A stretch of 64,000 nt of DNA from Linanthus parryae (GCA_023055425.1 JALGPY010000001.1:111643057-111707056); one strand, 5' to 3'; shown: positions 13,852 to 26,269, counted from the first letter of the stretch. Notes: a model not told the origin generated them from the letters alone. Made by a program: numbers and translations.

Positions 13852-15521
13852 CTGAGTTTTAAAGAAAACACCAATAGTGTCAAATTGAATTAGAAGATAC
13901 AGCAATGATCGCGGGCCGATAAGAAAAAACACCTTAGTTATAAATTTTAGTCGTTAGCAATGAAAGGTCTAATCACCTAGAACCAGCCAGCAACCAAAAC
14001 CTTGACGCCACAAAAGAGGGGTACTCTGAAACTTCCAACATTCAATAGAATCTAATTTAGTTGAAAATGAAAAACTGGCCCTTGCACAAGTGCGTAGATT
14101 ACTGCGGATGATAAGTATCATTAAAGCGACTTGAATGCTGTATACCTACTAATATTGTGTAAAAATGAATTATATAGAAGATAACTACAATTATGCATAA
14201 ATGACATAAGCAATCGTCTAATCAAATCACATATTCCTGTAACAATAAGCCTTACAAATACTCTTCCCAAATAATGAAGTTCTCCGCTCTCGGAGAGACC
14301 AGTACCCAACAAAACGGAAAAAAATCAAACAGTGAAGTTGAAATGACATGTCTTTTATTTATTTGATAACCAAAGTTCATGAACTAATATTGAACTCGTA
14401 TCAAGTCAATTTTAAATTGTAGAATATTTTCATACTCTTGCACTTTTGTTGCTGTTGGAACTTCAAATGAAAATAAGAGTTTTACATCTGATATGATCAA
14501 AACAAACCCAATGCATCTAACCATAAACAATCAGATTTCCAGGTTTCTAAACTATACAACCTACGCTTATGTACATTTATTTATACCACAAGAAAGCCTA
14601 GAATATGATGGAGGTTATGTTTTAAATATGAAGAGATGCATATTGAAAGAACCTAAGTTAAAAAGACTTGTGTCTCGCCAAGAGCTGGAAAAGGTATCCA
14701 GTTTTTGAAAAAGCAAGACAGTTAGAACCTTGAACTAAGAAAATTGATACAAAGGGAGAGCACCTAAGACTACTACCCGAAATCAGTTTACCAGCTTCAT
14801 TAAACATAGAGATTCTCAGTCCACTAAATTTCCCTCGAATTTGGTTACAACATTTATAAACTTATTTACTCTCACTATCGTCCACAGCCAAAGCTAAACT
14901 CCAAAATGTCTCAGGATTTTCATTCAAGTTTACCTTAAAAATGTAAAGAATTTTGTTCTTTGTATGAGCATCTCTGTTTGGACTAAAAATCATATGTGTC
15001 AGGATTTAGACCATTGTACTGAAACTCGTGAAGACAGAGTACAAAAAACCAATAAGTTATAGGTGTTGTAAAGGGACACGAATAAGTTAAGCCTATCATG
15101 CAATTGCCATACAGATTATTTAGCCTACCTGTTACTTCAATTATTACTTGCAAACAGATTAACCGATTTATTTAACATAATAGTCACATAAATAATAATT
15201 TAATTAAGGTCATGATATGTATGTTTCATAACAGGTTGAGAGATATCAATTGTCATGATTCTACGGGAAACTGACATGTCTAATATAGTACACGATGATC
15301 TGGAAAAATTATTGGAAATATGTATTTCAGTCATACTCACATTGTTTTGTTGAAAGTGAAGATCGCGGTTACGAAACTGTCATTGCACCGGCGCACCAAA
15401 ATCCAACTGATGTCAATGCCTACAAAACAATACAGTACTGATAAGAAAGAATGCATCAATAGATTGAGCAGTACAAACTTTTTTTGCAATAGAATAACAT
15501 TACTTACATAGCTTGTTTGTT
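13852..15521. other. Helitron spacer downstream of RepHel
   Basis: AT-rich DNA. Fifteen bases after the RepHel stop codon a strong donor-like AT|GTAAGTAAT begins, and an acceptor-like TTTTGTAG|GCATTG is seen near 15430, so the RepHel transcript may be spliced in its 3' untranslated region. No gene was recognised. Confidence 0.4.
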
Positions 15522-18500
15522 TTATGAAGTCAGAACCTCCTTATACACCACATTTCCTGTGCACGTTGATGCATTATTCTCCCCTGATTTTGAGTTAGCC
15601 TTCAAAACGACTTTGGTGTTGGACATTGAAGTGCCTCGTGATAATGCCACATAAAGCTGACCGTGAGAGAATACTGATTGAGGCAAATAGACACCCACAT
15701 TTTGAATAGTCTGTCCCTGTGACTTGTTAATCGTCATCGCAAAGCACAAACGAACAGGAAATTGAGTTCTTTTAAACTTGAATGGGAACGATTCATCTTC
15801 AGGCGGCAACAATGGAATCCTAGGCAGAAATACTTGTTTCCCAGCGTGCTGTCCCAATGTGATTTCAGCATGTATGACATTCTTCTGAAAACCCTTACAA
15901 ATTAGTCTCGTACCATTGCATAAGCCTTCAGAGGGATTGATATTTCTCAACAACATAATGGGACTATTAATTTTGAGGATCAACTCATGAGGTGGTAGGC
16001 CATTAGGAATCAGTGAGTTGAGGAACTCATCTGGATAATAATTATGAGTATCATCAATTGCCTCGTCAAAACTATGGTATCTGTATTCGGGACCTGGAAA
16101 TAGTTGAATCATCTTTTCATTGAGCATGTCCACGTACTCATTTTTTGTAGCCAGAATCGCACGATTTGTTATGTATTCAACTCTATGCGCATTTTCCGTC
16201 AATGATGGGAAAATTTCGTTAATCAAACAACTTTCTGGAGTCTCATTGGCATGATTTTCAATAATCATTTTTCGAGGAATCTGTATCATGCCATCTTCTG
16301 TCATCGGTTCTTCTCCGTTCCCGACACGCAGTAGGAATTCACTAAAAGGAGCATCATTTTGTGCTCTCATATTTGTTGTAAGCTTTAGATGATGCATATG
16401 TGGCCAAAGATAGGACCTGACCAGACTTGTGTTCACAGTTTCTTCTCTGGAACCCCTTGGTACTACCGGTAAAACCTGACGAAAATCTCCTCCAAAGACA
16501 ATGACTTTACCCCCAAATAATTTATCATTACTCATAATATCTCTCATGCTTCTGTCGAATGCTTCAATAGCTGTGCGTTTTGCCATCGGCGCTTCATCCC
16601 ATATAATTAATTTAGCAATCTTCAATAAAGCTGCAGTGCCGCTTTGCTTTGGTATGTTGCATATACTGGATTCATCTGCATCAATCGGAATCTTAAACCT
16701 TGAGTGAGCCGTCCGACCACCTGGCATTATCGAAGCTGCAACACCAGATGTGGCAGTTGCAATAGCGATTAGTCCTTTCATCCTAGTTGTAGCAAGTAAA
16801 GCGCGATAGAGGAAAGTTTTTCCTGTTCCTCCAGGACCATCAATGAAAAACACCCCTTCTTTGTTGGTATTGAGAAAATTCATTATAGTGTTGTATGCAC
16901 TACGTTGTTCCAGGTTTAACTTTTCATTAGCTAACTTATCTTCCTGCGGAATTTCCACGGCTAGCTCCTCCAATATTTCTTTTTTCTTCAAATCTATCAA
17001 CTGCAAATCTGAACGCAGAGCTGGAAGATCGTAGTCTTTGACACTCTTTCCCATAGAATGTAAGAATGAGTCGACGCTCTCTAGAGTCTTGAACAAAATC
17101 ATTTCTGAAGAGATGCCTTCAATCTTCGCAAAATCTTCAGACAATGACTGGAAATGTTCATTCCAAAGTGTCATGACATCTCCAGGTTCACAATAGACCA
17201 AAATTGTTGCGAACAGTTGGCGTAAAGACTTAGGCATTTGAAATGTAACAGCCTCAGATAAGCTTTCAGATATCCAGTTATCCGATTGAAATAGGCCTCT
17301 TCGTTCAGCTGCCATTTTGAACGAAGTACAAAGGACACCATCCACGGTTAATAGATCAATAAAAGATGTAGGTCCCCTTACGTGGTTTAACAGAAGTCGC
17401 AAGAAGTATCTCTCTCCTTCAGCAGGGTGACAACCATTTATACGACCAATTACGTCTCTTGTTTGTCGTTCCTTCCAAAATTTCCCTTTTTTATTCCATA
17501 CGAAATGCTCTGGGAATTCCCGGTATAAATACTTCTTTTTGTCCTTGTTATCCCGATTATAAGCAAAGAACTCCGTCAGCATTGTCTTAGATACATTTTC
17601 AGAAGCAACAACATTTCGGAGGTCTTGGTTTGCCCAGTAAGAGACACACTGCTTGTCAGGTAAATGTAGTTGCAATCTGATAACTGCAGGATATATCTCG
17701 TTCAAGTCAAATCCAAACAATCTCCAAACTGCCTCCGGAGCAGAGACCCATCTAGCTTGTTGAAATCGTTCAATCTCATCAATTGTTCTCTCTCCTTCAT
17801 CAATACCAACACTAAATGCAACCTTATCATGTCCTTTATATATATATTTGTAAAGGTATTTCACTGCTTTAACACTTGAACATATCTCGACATTGATGTG
17901 GCAATTGTATCGACTGAGGAGGTAAGGATTGTAAGGTACCACCCACCTGTTGTCAAGAGTAGCTTTACGTACATGAACTTCAAAGGAATCTTTTCTGCGC
18001 CTATAGATTGGGTATGATCCTTCTGACTCGATGGTTTTCTCTGAGAATGATCTAGGATAGTGATTTTTGCACTTCCCTTCCCTCATGCATGTATTTTTCA
18101 TGTTCGCATTTCCACATGGTCCATGCATCATGTGCTTCACTACTTTGGCATGAAGGTCAGGATATTTGATCGGATCCGGAATTTCAGCACAAACATATTT
18201 GTCAAATTGTTCCGATGACATGATCTTGAAATCTCGCTTCATAATTAGTAACAAGTGAGCATGAGGCAACCCTCTTTTCTGAAACTCGATGACATGAACA
18301 TGTGCAGCTACATCTCCAAATATACGTTTCTTAAATAACTGCTCCTTCAGATCTTGCAACTTGGCACGAAATACCCTGGCAACTATATCTGGTCTATCTT
18401 GAGCAACCTGACCTTCCTCTAACGATTCTGTAATCTCTTTCCATTCAGGATTACAAGTCATTGTAATAAAGAGGTCTGGCTTTCCCAAGCGTTGTACTAA

Positions 18501-21500
18501 TGACATAGCATCCATATACCTTCTGCGCATGTCTCTTGGCCCTCCTACAAATGATGGCGGAAGTACTACATTTTTTCCGACGCTTCTTCCATTTGTTTCC
18601 CCTGCCCGAATGCTGTCTAGAATACCCTGATAAAGGTCAGATCTAATCAACTTTTGCCTCTGGCGATAAAAATCCAATCTCGTGTTCTCAAGCTTGATAT
18701 ACATATCAACCACATATTGTTGCAGTAGTCGGCCTGATAGCAGTAAGATTGATCTTTCATTCTCTCTTTTTTGCAACTTGTAACAGTAATATTGTCGACA
18801 AGACACTTTATTCTGCCCCCCGCCATCCACAGCTGCAAAAAATTAATTGGTAATTTAGTAAAATCAAAAGAGCATGACAATAATTTAAATATTTCAGATT
18901 ATTAACTTCATGTAAAATTTACCTTGTTGTTCATGGGTGAAGATATCCCCAGCATTTGTTAGACTGTCACTGTTCGGAGAGGATAAACATTTACGACCCT
19001 TCTTTGTTGCCTGATTTCCCGCCTTCTTTAAGATGTTTTGATGCCAACCTACTTCTCCATGTGGAAATAGTATTGGGTATTGTAGAGGGTCGTAGCAACC
19101 ATAGTAGTGTCTCACCGTATGTTTTGTCCCAGAAGTAGAATGCACTATTATATCTCTTTCATGACGTGCACATGGGTTGTTTCCTTCAATCCAAATTCCT
19201 GCGACTTGATCAGATGACGGTGCATTATAAACCCTTTGATCGAGCTGAGCATCGCTTCTTATATGAATCTTGTAGTTCTCCAATTGTTCACGGTTAATGG
19301 CTCGCAAAACTTGAACATAAGGATTTGCTGTAAGCATGTCCATGAGCCCGCCAACAATACTCTCATTCAGATGTGCATCTGGAAGCACTTTCATCCTGTT
19401 TTGAAGTTCGTTGTCTGTGTCATAAAAATACATCTGAAAATAGCAGGGACCACGTTCAGAAGGAATCATTGACGGTAGAGTATGATAAACCTGTCCTTGT
19501 GCGCGAAATGTGTACACACCGCTTTTTGATGTAGCAAGGTCCTTATCCCAATTGACTCCAAACGACGTAAAACTGAATATGCTGTTGTAAGCTCGGATTT
19601 TTTGACGAAATTGTTGACATTCTGTACTTTGGGAGGTGAATAGACTCCACAAAAATTCAGGGACCTCAGGACTTGGAAGCACCACATCTCCCTGAGCACA
19701 ACAGAAGTTTGTGGGCTCATATTGGAATCTTTTTGCTCCGCAAATGGGGCAGGGGCTAACCTTTTTCAGCTCGTGCAATTCTGATAACTGAGTATCAGAA
19801 AATTGTGGTCCTACAGCACATACATTGCTATTTAAAACAGGGAACTTTACATAATTAATGCAAGTTAAAACTAATGTTTGTATACACAGAACATAGTGAG
19901 TGGCTATCAATAGATATGTTACCTTTTTCTACTAATGGAGCATTCACCGCGGAGATTGTTTCAACTGGATCAGGCAATGTGGCAGGCATGGCTGTGCAAG
20001 AGGGTCGTTTCGTTTTTCTATCTGCGATCTTTTTGCCGATAAGTTTGGACTTTTTTTCAGTGGTAAGGTTACTATACCAATTTCTCTGTTTGAAGCATCC
20101 TGATGTTCTTGGATCTGCAAACAAAAAAGTTAGTAAATATTTTGTTAAGATAAAATAAAGAGGTATAGATACATGTTTGATCTTGGATCTACAGATACAT
20201 GTTTGAGTAAGCGTTTGGAAGTACATTTCTTGCATTTGTGTTATATTTATAATGTTAAAAAATGTACTGTGCGGAAAAAAATGCAGCGTATACGAAGGTA
20301 TGATGATGTGTGCTTCATCGGCTTTTGCACTAAATATTGATGGATAAAGTTACAAATGCCAAGTTACCTTTCTCTATAACATCATGCACTGTGTGAGCCA
20401 TGGCTGAAGAAGATTGTTGTTTTTTTTTCCGATTTAACACTTTTTTCTCTATAAGTTTGGCCCGATCTTCAGTTGTTAGCCGAGCATACCAATTTCTCTG
20501 TTTTAAGCGTTGCGCTGATCTTTCATCTGCAAAAATAGTTGAAATACTATTAATTGAAAAGGTCCACAATTGAATTTATCAATGTTTGATGATATTATAG
20601 CAGAGGTACCTTCGTTCGTAGTTGGCTGGCTTGTTACCACATGGAGGTTGTCGTGGACATGATACGATGTGGAAGCCGAGTCAGATTGTCGTTTTCTTTT
20701 CCTCTGTGCCATATTTTCTTTTATGTGTTTGGACCTGTCCTCTGGATGTAAATAAATTGTTAAGATAAAATAAAGAGGCGTAGATGGAATTTAAGATGTA
20801 AATACATGTCGAGCAAGCGTTTGGAAGAACATTACTTGCACATTTGATTAATACTTATAAACTTTAAAAATGAACTGAACCAAAATAAAATGCAGAGTAT
20901 ATGAAGGTATGACGATGTGTGCTTCAGTTGGAATGTTCTCAACACATCGGTTACAGTAGCCAAGTTACCTTTCTCAATAACATCATGCACTGTGTGAACC
21001 ATGGCTGAAGAAGACTGTTGTTTTTTTTTTCGATTCAACACCTTTTTCTCTATAAGTTTGGCCCGCTCTTCAGTTGTTAGCCGAGCATACCAATTTCTCT
21101 GTTTTAAGCGCTTCGCTGATCTTTCTTCTGCAAAATTAGTTGAAAGACTGTTAATTTAGGAGGTCCACAGTGAATTTAAATCCACATACATGTTAACTTA
21201 AGAGTGGGAATTCAATCCTCATTAAACCGAATGTAGTTGTATCGCATGGAAAGTTTCTCTAAATCATTTGGAGGATTGCCTGGCATATGAGGGAATTAAT
21301 GTTAAATTGGCATTGTAGGAACACATAAGCCACCCTAAACAAACAGCCAGTGTTGGCAAGACTATAGATGGATAATGGTATATCCGGTAATCAATGACAT
21401 CATTCCAACTTTTTATTGGTTAGTACATATGCTTTAGTTGAGTGAAATAGGGAAACATACCCCAAGCATCATACTTTGGGTCTGAATTGCAGACTACCTC

Positions 21501-21557
21501 TCTGGGGCTGCACACGCCTGAACCTTTCATTCTTGCTTCTGAGAGGACCTCTTCCAT
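15522..21557 (-). CDS. Helitron RepHel transposase/helicase, apparently intact
   Basis: Rolling-circle replication initiator fused to a Pif1-type 5'-3' helicase, the transposase of Helitrons. Seven coding exons agree in phase: 21557-21461, 21127-20969, 20741-20610, 20526-20368, 20114-19923, 19810-18923, 18832-15522, giving 1645 aa. Residues 1-245 hold repeated basic modules built on KQRNWYARLTTE. A cysteine motif CPICGAK follows near residue 260. The Rep domain has the HUH motif in GLPHAHLLL (about residue 732) and two tyrosines in KYLYKYIYKG (about 870). The helicase has Walker A GPGGTGKT (about 1207), Walker B LIIWDEAP, GDFRQVLPVV and the C-terminal INKSQGQTI and YVALSRG motifs. No internal stop or frameshift was found. 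A 5' untranslated exon ending near 23100 is likely. The start at 21557 is the first ATG in the first coding exon. Confidence 0.88.
20145..21150 (-). repeat. Tandem exon-intron duplication in RepHel
   Basis: The blocks about 20145-20570 and 20759-21150 are near copies: each has an exon encoding ERSA-RLKQRNWYARLTTE followed by the same intron landmarks. A third, more diverged copy is exon 20114-19923 (KQRNWYSNLTTE), and exon 20741-20610 starts with a related EDRSK. All these exons start and end in phase 1, so duplication does not break the frame. Confidence 0.8.
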
Positions 21558-23657
21558 ATACAACCCTCTACGGAAATGTGGCCTGAAATAACAGAAAAAG
21601 ATAGCGAAAAAAAATATATCAGGAACAAACAATCATCTAAAAGCAGAGAATATTGCTTTCATTTTAATCAATATTCATCAACGTCATAGCCATAAATCTG
21701 GTAATTTTTAATTTATTCCATGTAATCCTTTAAAGTTTTACAAAGGACACTTACATATAATCTCTATTTTTATTTCAAGATGCACGTACGGTATATATAT
21801 CTTCCTTAATTTCCTGAGTCCTGAGGTTTACAGAGAAATTCAAGAAACGCAAAAACTATATAATAAGGAGAATTCGAAAGTTGATTATAATGGAAGTTAA
21901 TATGTGTCCTTGATTGTCCCCTTTTTATATACATACTATGCGTGCACAGAGAGGAGTAAAATGATCATGACATGAGAGCCAATGTGTGCGAGGTGGTGGT
22001 TCTGGTGGATCGCGCATTTTGGATGCTGATCAAGATTAAGAACACAAAGTTTGTGTGCTTGTCCATGACTAACCACGAAAATTTGATTTCTTCCATAACC
22101 TAAATGTTTGTGTGAACATCAAGGAAATCCTGCAGTGAACTAATTGTTATATTGTGAGATACGACATGGTGTTTCGTTCTGAAGGAGTCGAAGTAAGAAA
22201 AACAGATAGTGTTTCTCGTTCCTGATGCATCAATTCATTGATAGAAGATCAATTGGGTTCTAAACATTCACCAAATTCAGGAACCCATTAATTGAATATA
22301 AATTATAAAAGTTTGATTGACTTTCACCAAATTCAGGAACCGATTAACTGGTAACACATTAGAAAAGATCAATTGGGTAAAAAACTAAGTTTGATTGACT
22401 TTCACCTAATTCAGGAACCGATTAATTGGTAACACATTCAATTGGGTAAAAATCTTTCGGCAACTTAAAGAACCCAGTGATCGATAAAACATTAGGACTG
22501 GTCATACCTGGTTGAGATTCAAAGAGCGCCGATAGAGAGAGGAGTAAAATGATCATGACATGAGAGCCAATGTGTGCGAGGTGGTGGTTCTGGTGGATCG
22601 CGCATTTTGGATGCTGATCAAGATTAAGAACACAAAGTTTGTGTGCTTGTCCATGACTAACCACGAAAATTTGATTTCTTCCATAACCTAAATGTTTGTG
22701 TGAACATCAAGGAAATCCTGCAGTGAACTAATTGTTATATTGTGAGATACGACATGGTGTTTCGTTCTGAAGGAGTCGAAGTAAGAAAAACAGATAGTGT
22801 TTCTCGTTCCTGATGCATCAATTCATTGATAGAAGATCAATTGGGTTCTAAACATTCACCAAATTCAGGAACCCATTAATTGAATATAAATTATAAAAGT
22901 TTGATTGACTTTCACCAAATTCAGGAACCGATTAACTGGTAACACATTAGAAAAGATCAATTGGGTAAAAAACTAAGTTTGATTGACTTTCACCTAATTC
23001 AGGAACCGATTAATTGGTAACACATTCAATTGGGTAAAAATCTTTCGGCAACTTAAAGAACCCAGTGATCGATAAAACATTAGGACTGGTCATACCTGGT
23101 TGAGATTCAAAGAGCGCCGATAGGAATTCGATTTGGTTTGAACTTGTAAACCGAATGTGTTGTAGCAATTGGTGGCGGCGCTGATAGAAAATCGACTTGG
23201 GCAGCACTCGAAAACCGACTTTGATGAAGCAATTGATGGCGGTGATAGGATAGCAATTTGGTTCAGAACCAGCGATGACAAGGACTGTTTGATGCATCTG
23301 TGTGGGTGAACGGGTTGCAGGTGCCATTGATTTTCAGTTCGCGACGCTTCTTTGCGTTGGCTGTGTATCGGTGAATCGCTTCGGAGTTGTTCACCGGATG
23401 ATAGCAGACGAAAAGTCGCCTCTGTTGGCAGACAAGCTGTAGTGATAGTTGGTTTAAGGGCTTTTTGTTCAATGCCAAAAGGGTAGGAACAAAAGTAATT
23501 GACGTGTCTATTCATTGAATTTGGTGTACAACAGAGGAGGCTACTTTAGTAATTTGGTAGTCATTAATTAGGGGTATTTTGGGTATTTCAAAAAAGTTAG
23601 GAACAGGTTAGGAACAACTTAAAGGTTAGGAACACTACAAACTTTTAAGTAGTAGAG
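21558..23657. other. RepHel leader region of the Helitron
   Basis: The region contains the 588-bp tandem duplication and a leader exon with donor-like CAACCAG|GTATGACC near 23093, repeated in the other copy near 22505. The matching acceptor is TTTCAG at 21583-21588. Short frames such as 23010-23327 minus are probably leader sequence and not a separate gene. Confidence 0.45.
21948..23123. repeat. 588-bp direct tandem duplication
   Basis: Copy 1 is 21948-22535 and copy 2 is 22536-23123, adjacent and apparently identical by eye. Each copy carries smaller internal repeats of about 75 bp built on GATTGACTTTCACC and AGGAACCGATTAA, and one copy of the leader splice donor. The high identity suggests a recent event or an assembly duplication. 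Confidence 0.9.
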
Positions 23658-23658
23658 A
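23642..23658 (-). other. Helitron 5' terminus
   Basis: On the minus strand the element starts TCTCTACTACTTAAAAG directly after a host A. This is a typical plant Helitron 5' end. Just inside, GTTCCTAAC is repeated three times between about 23590 and 23630. Confidence 0.85.
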
Positions 23659-23902
23659 TATGTAACGTCATGGCCAACGTGCTCTCGAAAGAAAAACTAG
23701 TTCGAATTCTCTACCGGGGTTATAAATTATTCAAGCTTATCGGAATATATCATCTCAATTTGGATACTACTAGTTTTGTTTCTCTCGATAACTACGCCAG
23801 CCGCTCATGTAATAGTAATACCGTCTCAATTTGTTCTTCGCCCCTCTCATAAAATCTACACAGAGCTACCTCGTTCTTTTCTAATAAGGTTGAAGAGCAA
23901 TT

Positions 23903-24035
23903 TTTTAGTGCTCCAAAAGAGCACCACGTGGTGCTCTACACCTAATAACAGTGCACCATTTATTCAAACAGTTAGTGGTTGACACACATTCATTGGTTGT
24001 AGAGCACCACGTGGTGCTCTTTTGGAGCGCTAAAA
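23903..24035. mobile_element. Short MITE with palindromic G-box inverted repeats
   Basis: Terminal inverted repeats of about 33 bp differ at a single visible position (GTGCTCC against GCGCTCC). Each arm contains the perfect 18-bp palindrome GAGCACCACGTGGTGCTC, with the G-box CACGTG at its centre. Total length is about 133 bp with no coding capacity. Bases TA flank both ends, fitting but not proving a TA-type target site. Confidence 0.75.
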
Positions 24036-24147
24036 GATTTCTCAAGAATAAAACGCTATTCAACTTGTGTTTAGAGCATTTTATAAACTAAGCAAAGTTT
24101 GCTTAGTACTGTCCATGAGGGTATAGTTGTCCATTTCAACGCTGTTG

Positions 24148-24154
24148 GATTTTA
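24148..24154. repeat. LINE target duplication, left copy
   Basis: GATTTTA directly precedes the poly-T (poly-A on the minus strand) at 24155-24162. The same seven bases occur at 57887-57893 beyond the LINE 5' end. At seven bases a chance match cannot be excluded. Confidence 0.5.
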
Positions 24155-24185
24155 TTTTTTTTGAGGTAAAACTCTTAAACTTCTA

Positions 24186-25313
24186 TTAAAAACTAGGAAC
24201 TGGGCTTGTGAGGCCCGTTACATCATTAGCAATGGCTCTAGATGCCCAATGGGGCTCTTCATTAATCCACTCCTGCTCGTCTTGACTTATCAGGCATGTT
24301 CTGGGGTGTAGGTGAGCTACCACGTTGGTGCTTCGGTGGCTGTATTTGATGTTGAACATTGTGAACTGTCTAGATAAGGCCACCACTTCACTAATGACAG
24401 CCCCTACTTCCGAGAAGCTCTCACGTTCCCCATTCAACGCCCCTTTCACTTCTGTGACGATGGAGAGTGCATCCGTTTAAACTTCAACGTTTCTCTAGCC
24501 GAGCTTTAGGGCAAACCTCAATCCATCGCGGATGGCTTGTCCTTCTGTCGATCTGGGTTTCGTCCCGAATGCCGCCGACTTGGCAAATCCGGCGATGTAC
24601 TTTCCATTTCCGTCCCTGATGACCCCTCCTACACCGGCCTTTCAAGTCTTGTGGTCCCACGCGGTCACTATTTAGTTTGACGGTTCCGTTTTCCGGCGGC
24701 CTCCAGGTCTGAGACGGCAGAATTGAAGGGGGTTTTCGTCTTCTTTTACTTTCTTCAAACAATACCAGCTTTTCTGTTGCAGATCTAGCGATTTCTTCAC
24801 CTGTCGTTTCTCTTGTTCTTGAAAATCCTCTGGTTTCTGCTTGACCAAATCCTAGATAGGCACATGCAAATCAGCTTTAGAACTTCTTCCTTCTTTATTC
24901 TGAGGAAGATTTCTTCGATCCAGTTATAAAACTGATATTTTTGATGTTTAGGTCTTGATCTGGGAAAGCTGCTTTCCAAGTCCGTTTTGCTACTGGACAT
25001 CTAAGGAACATGTGCGTTTCATCTTCTTCCCCATTACCACACATATCACATCTTCTGTCAACTTCAATCTTTCGGTTGCTAAGATTTACCTTTGTGGGCG
25101 GGGCTCTATTCCAACCTCTCCAAATGGGAAAAATATTTCTGCGAGGGATTTTTAATTCCAGAGCTTTGTCAACCACTCTCGTTCTTGAGCTTCTGCACTG
25201 CTTTCGTTTGTGGGGATCTGGTTGAATCTTCTATTTAAAGAAATCTGGTAAGCTGTGTTTACGCTGTAAATTCCTGTATCAGTGCAATTCCAAATCAATT
25301 TATCTTTTACTGG
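24186..25313 (-). pseudogene. LINE ORF2 C-terminus: zinc finger and RNase H
   Basis: The zinc-finger part (zf-RVT) near 25176-25000 shows LKIPRRNIFPIWRG, PPTKVNLSNRKI and the cysteine pattern CDMCGNGEEDETHMFLRC. The RNase H-like part (24762-24186) starts at WRPPENGTVKLNSD and is out of frame with the rest, with stops and shifts. It joins the reverse transcriptase piece to the right of 37119, from which the LTR element separates it. Not functional. Confidence 0.8.
25309..25313. repeat. Target duplication ACTGG, left of Tat element 1
   Basis: ACTGG directly abuts the 5' LTR and is repeated exactly at 37119-37123 after the 3' LTR. It fixes both borders of the element. Confidence 0.9.
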
Positions 25314-26269
25314 TGTTGGCACGTAAATTTCGCCAGCAGAATTATATATATAAATTATATATAAATTTGTTTTAATTCTTAAAATGCAAAAAAGGGAATT
25401 AAAACAACCTGAACCTGGACTGCATTTGACTAACAAGTCAATGTCCAGGTTCATCAACAGAAAAAATAAATTTATCTGTTGAATATGTGGCAAATCATGG
25501 AGATAAGCCTGGATTAAAGAGATAAATTCCCTCCCTTATCTCTTAAACCTGGAGATAAGAGTCCAGTGGATGAAGGGATATCTCTTAAACCTGGAGATAA
25601 GAGTCCAGTGGATGAAGGGATATCTCATAAACATGGAGAGTTTATCCGGATCTCTACTAGTAGCCAGCTCCAGACCTCTATAAATAAGAGGTTCCAGAAA
25701 GCTGGAAGAGGACTTTTTGGGCTGGAGAGAAATACAGCAGAAAAAAAATAGAGAAAAGCAGAGCAAATATAGAAAGATTTCTGCAGAGGAGAATACAGCA
25801 ACTCTTGACAAATATCCAGGGTTGTTCAAGGTTGCTCATTGCATCAGCAGGCAACTCAAAGCTCTGCAGTGAGTCAGATCAAGCAACAAGCCAGAAAACA
25901 AGTCCAAGAGCAGCAACCAACAGCAAGTTTCATGGAAGCCACATTCTGTACTAGGTAAAAAGTTCTAGTTTTCGCTTCAGAAAGGGTTTATCCCTACTGG
26001 AAAAATTACAGATCTGTGACGCGATGTATGAAAAGATCATACAATCTTTTTATGTTGAATCAATAAAGTTACACTCCAGTTTAAACATTTTTTTAACTGA
26101 CAGCTTCTTTTAGGTTTATTAATCAGGGTTGCCTACACATGTAGGGTAATTAACGGTTCTAAGAATCGAACCGGAAATAGGGGACTCACACGCACAAACA
26201 CAAATCTGAAACTTATTTGTTTCTATTCCTGGATTTTCAGAAAAGTTAGTGAAAATTAAGGGTTAAACA
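25314..26269 (+). repeat. 5' LTR of Tat element 1
   Basis: Runs from TGTTGGCACG to GGGTTAAACA, 956 bp. The TATA-like TATAAATA is at 25679-25686. It carries one more partial copy of a 41-bp internal repeat (GGAGATAAGAGTCCAGTGG) than the 3' LTR. Confidence 0.9.

Larger units (their letters stand above)
2024..23658 (-). mobile_element. Autonomous Helitron, full length, about 21.6 kb
   Basis: Rolling-circle transposon lying on the minus strand. The 5' end at 23658 reads TCTCTACTACTTAAAAG, preceded by a host A at 23659. The 3' end at 2024 is CTAG, followed by a host T at 2023, with a perfect 7-bp hairpin seven bases before CTAG. This matches the known plant Helitron plan: TC start, CTRR end, subterminal hairpin, insertion between A and T, no target duplication. 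Inside are RepHel (21557-15522), an RPA70-like gene (10466-7057) and an unrecognised gene (4414-2671), all reading in the element's direction in the usual RepHel-then-RPA order. The two large coding regions look intact, so the element may be recent or still capable of movement. It also contains a MITE, AT microsatellites and a 588-bp tandem duplication. Confidence 0.9.
23659..24154. other. Host spacer between the Helitron and the LINE
   Basis: About 0.5 kb that belongs to neither large element. It contains the palindromic MITE at 23903-24035. No gene was recognised. Confidence 0.6.

Noticed and set aside
18894..19910. Start of RepHel at the ATG near 19910
   Set aside because: That frame extends past a good acceptor at 19811-19812, and upstream exons join in phase with matching basic modules.
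23010..23515. Overlapping minus-strand frames near the Helitron 5' end as separate genes
   Set aside because: They end in a donor that leads to the RepHel exons, have no known domain and partly lie in the 588-bp duplication; leader sequence is the simpler reading.
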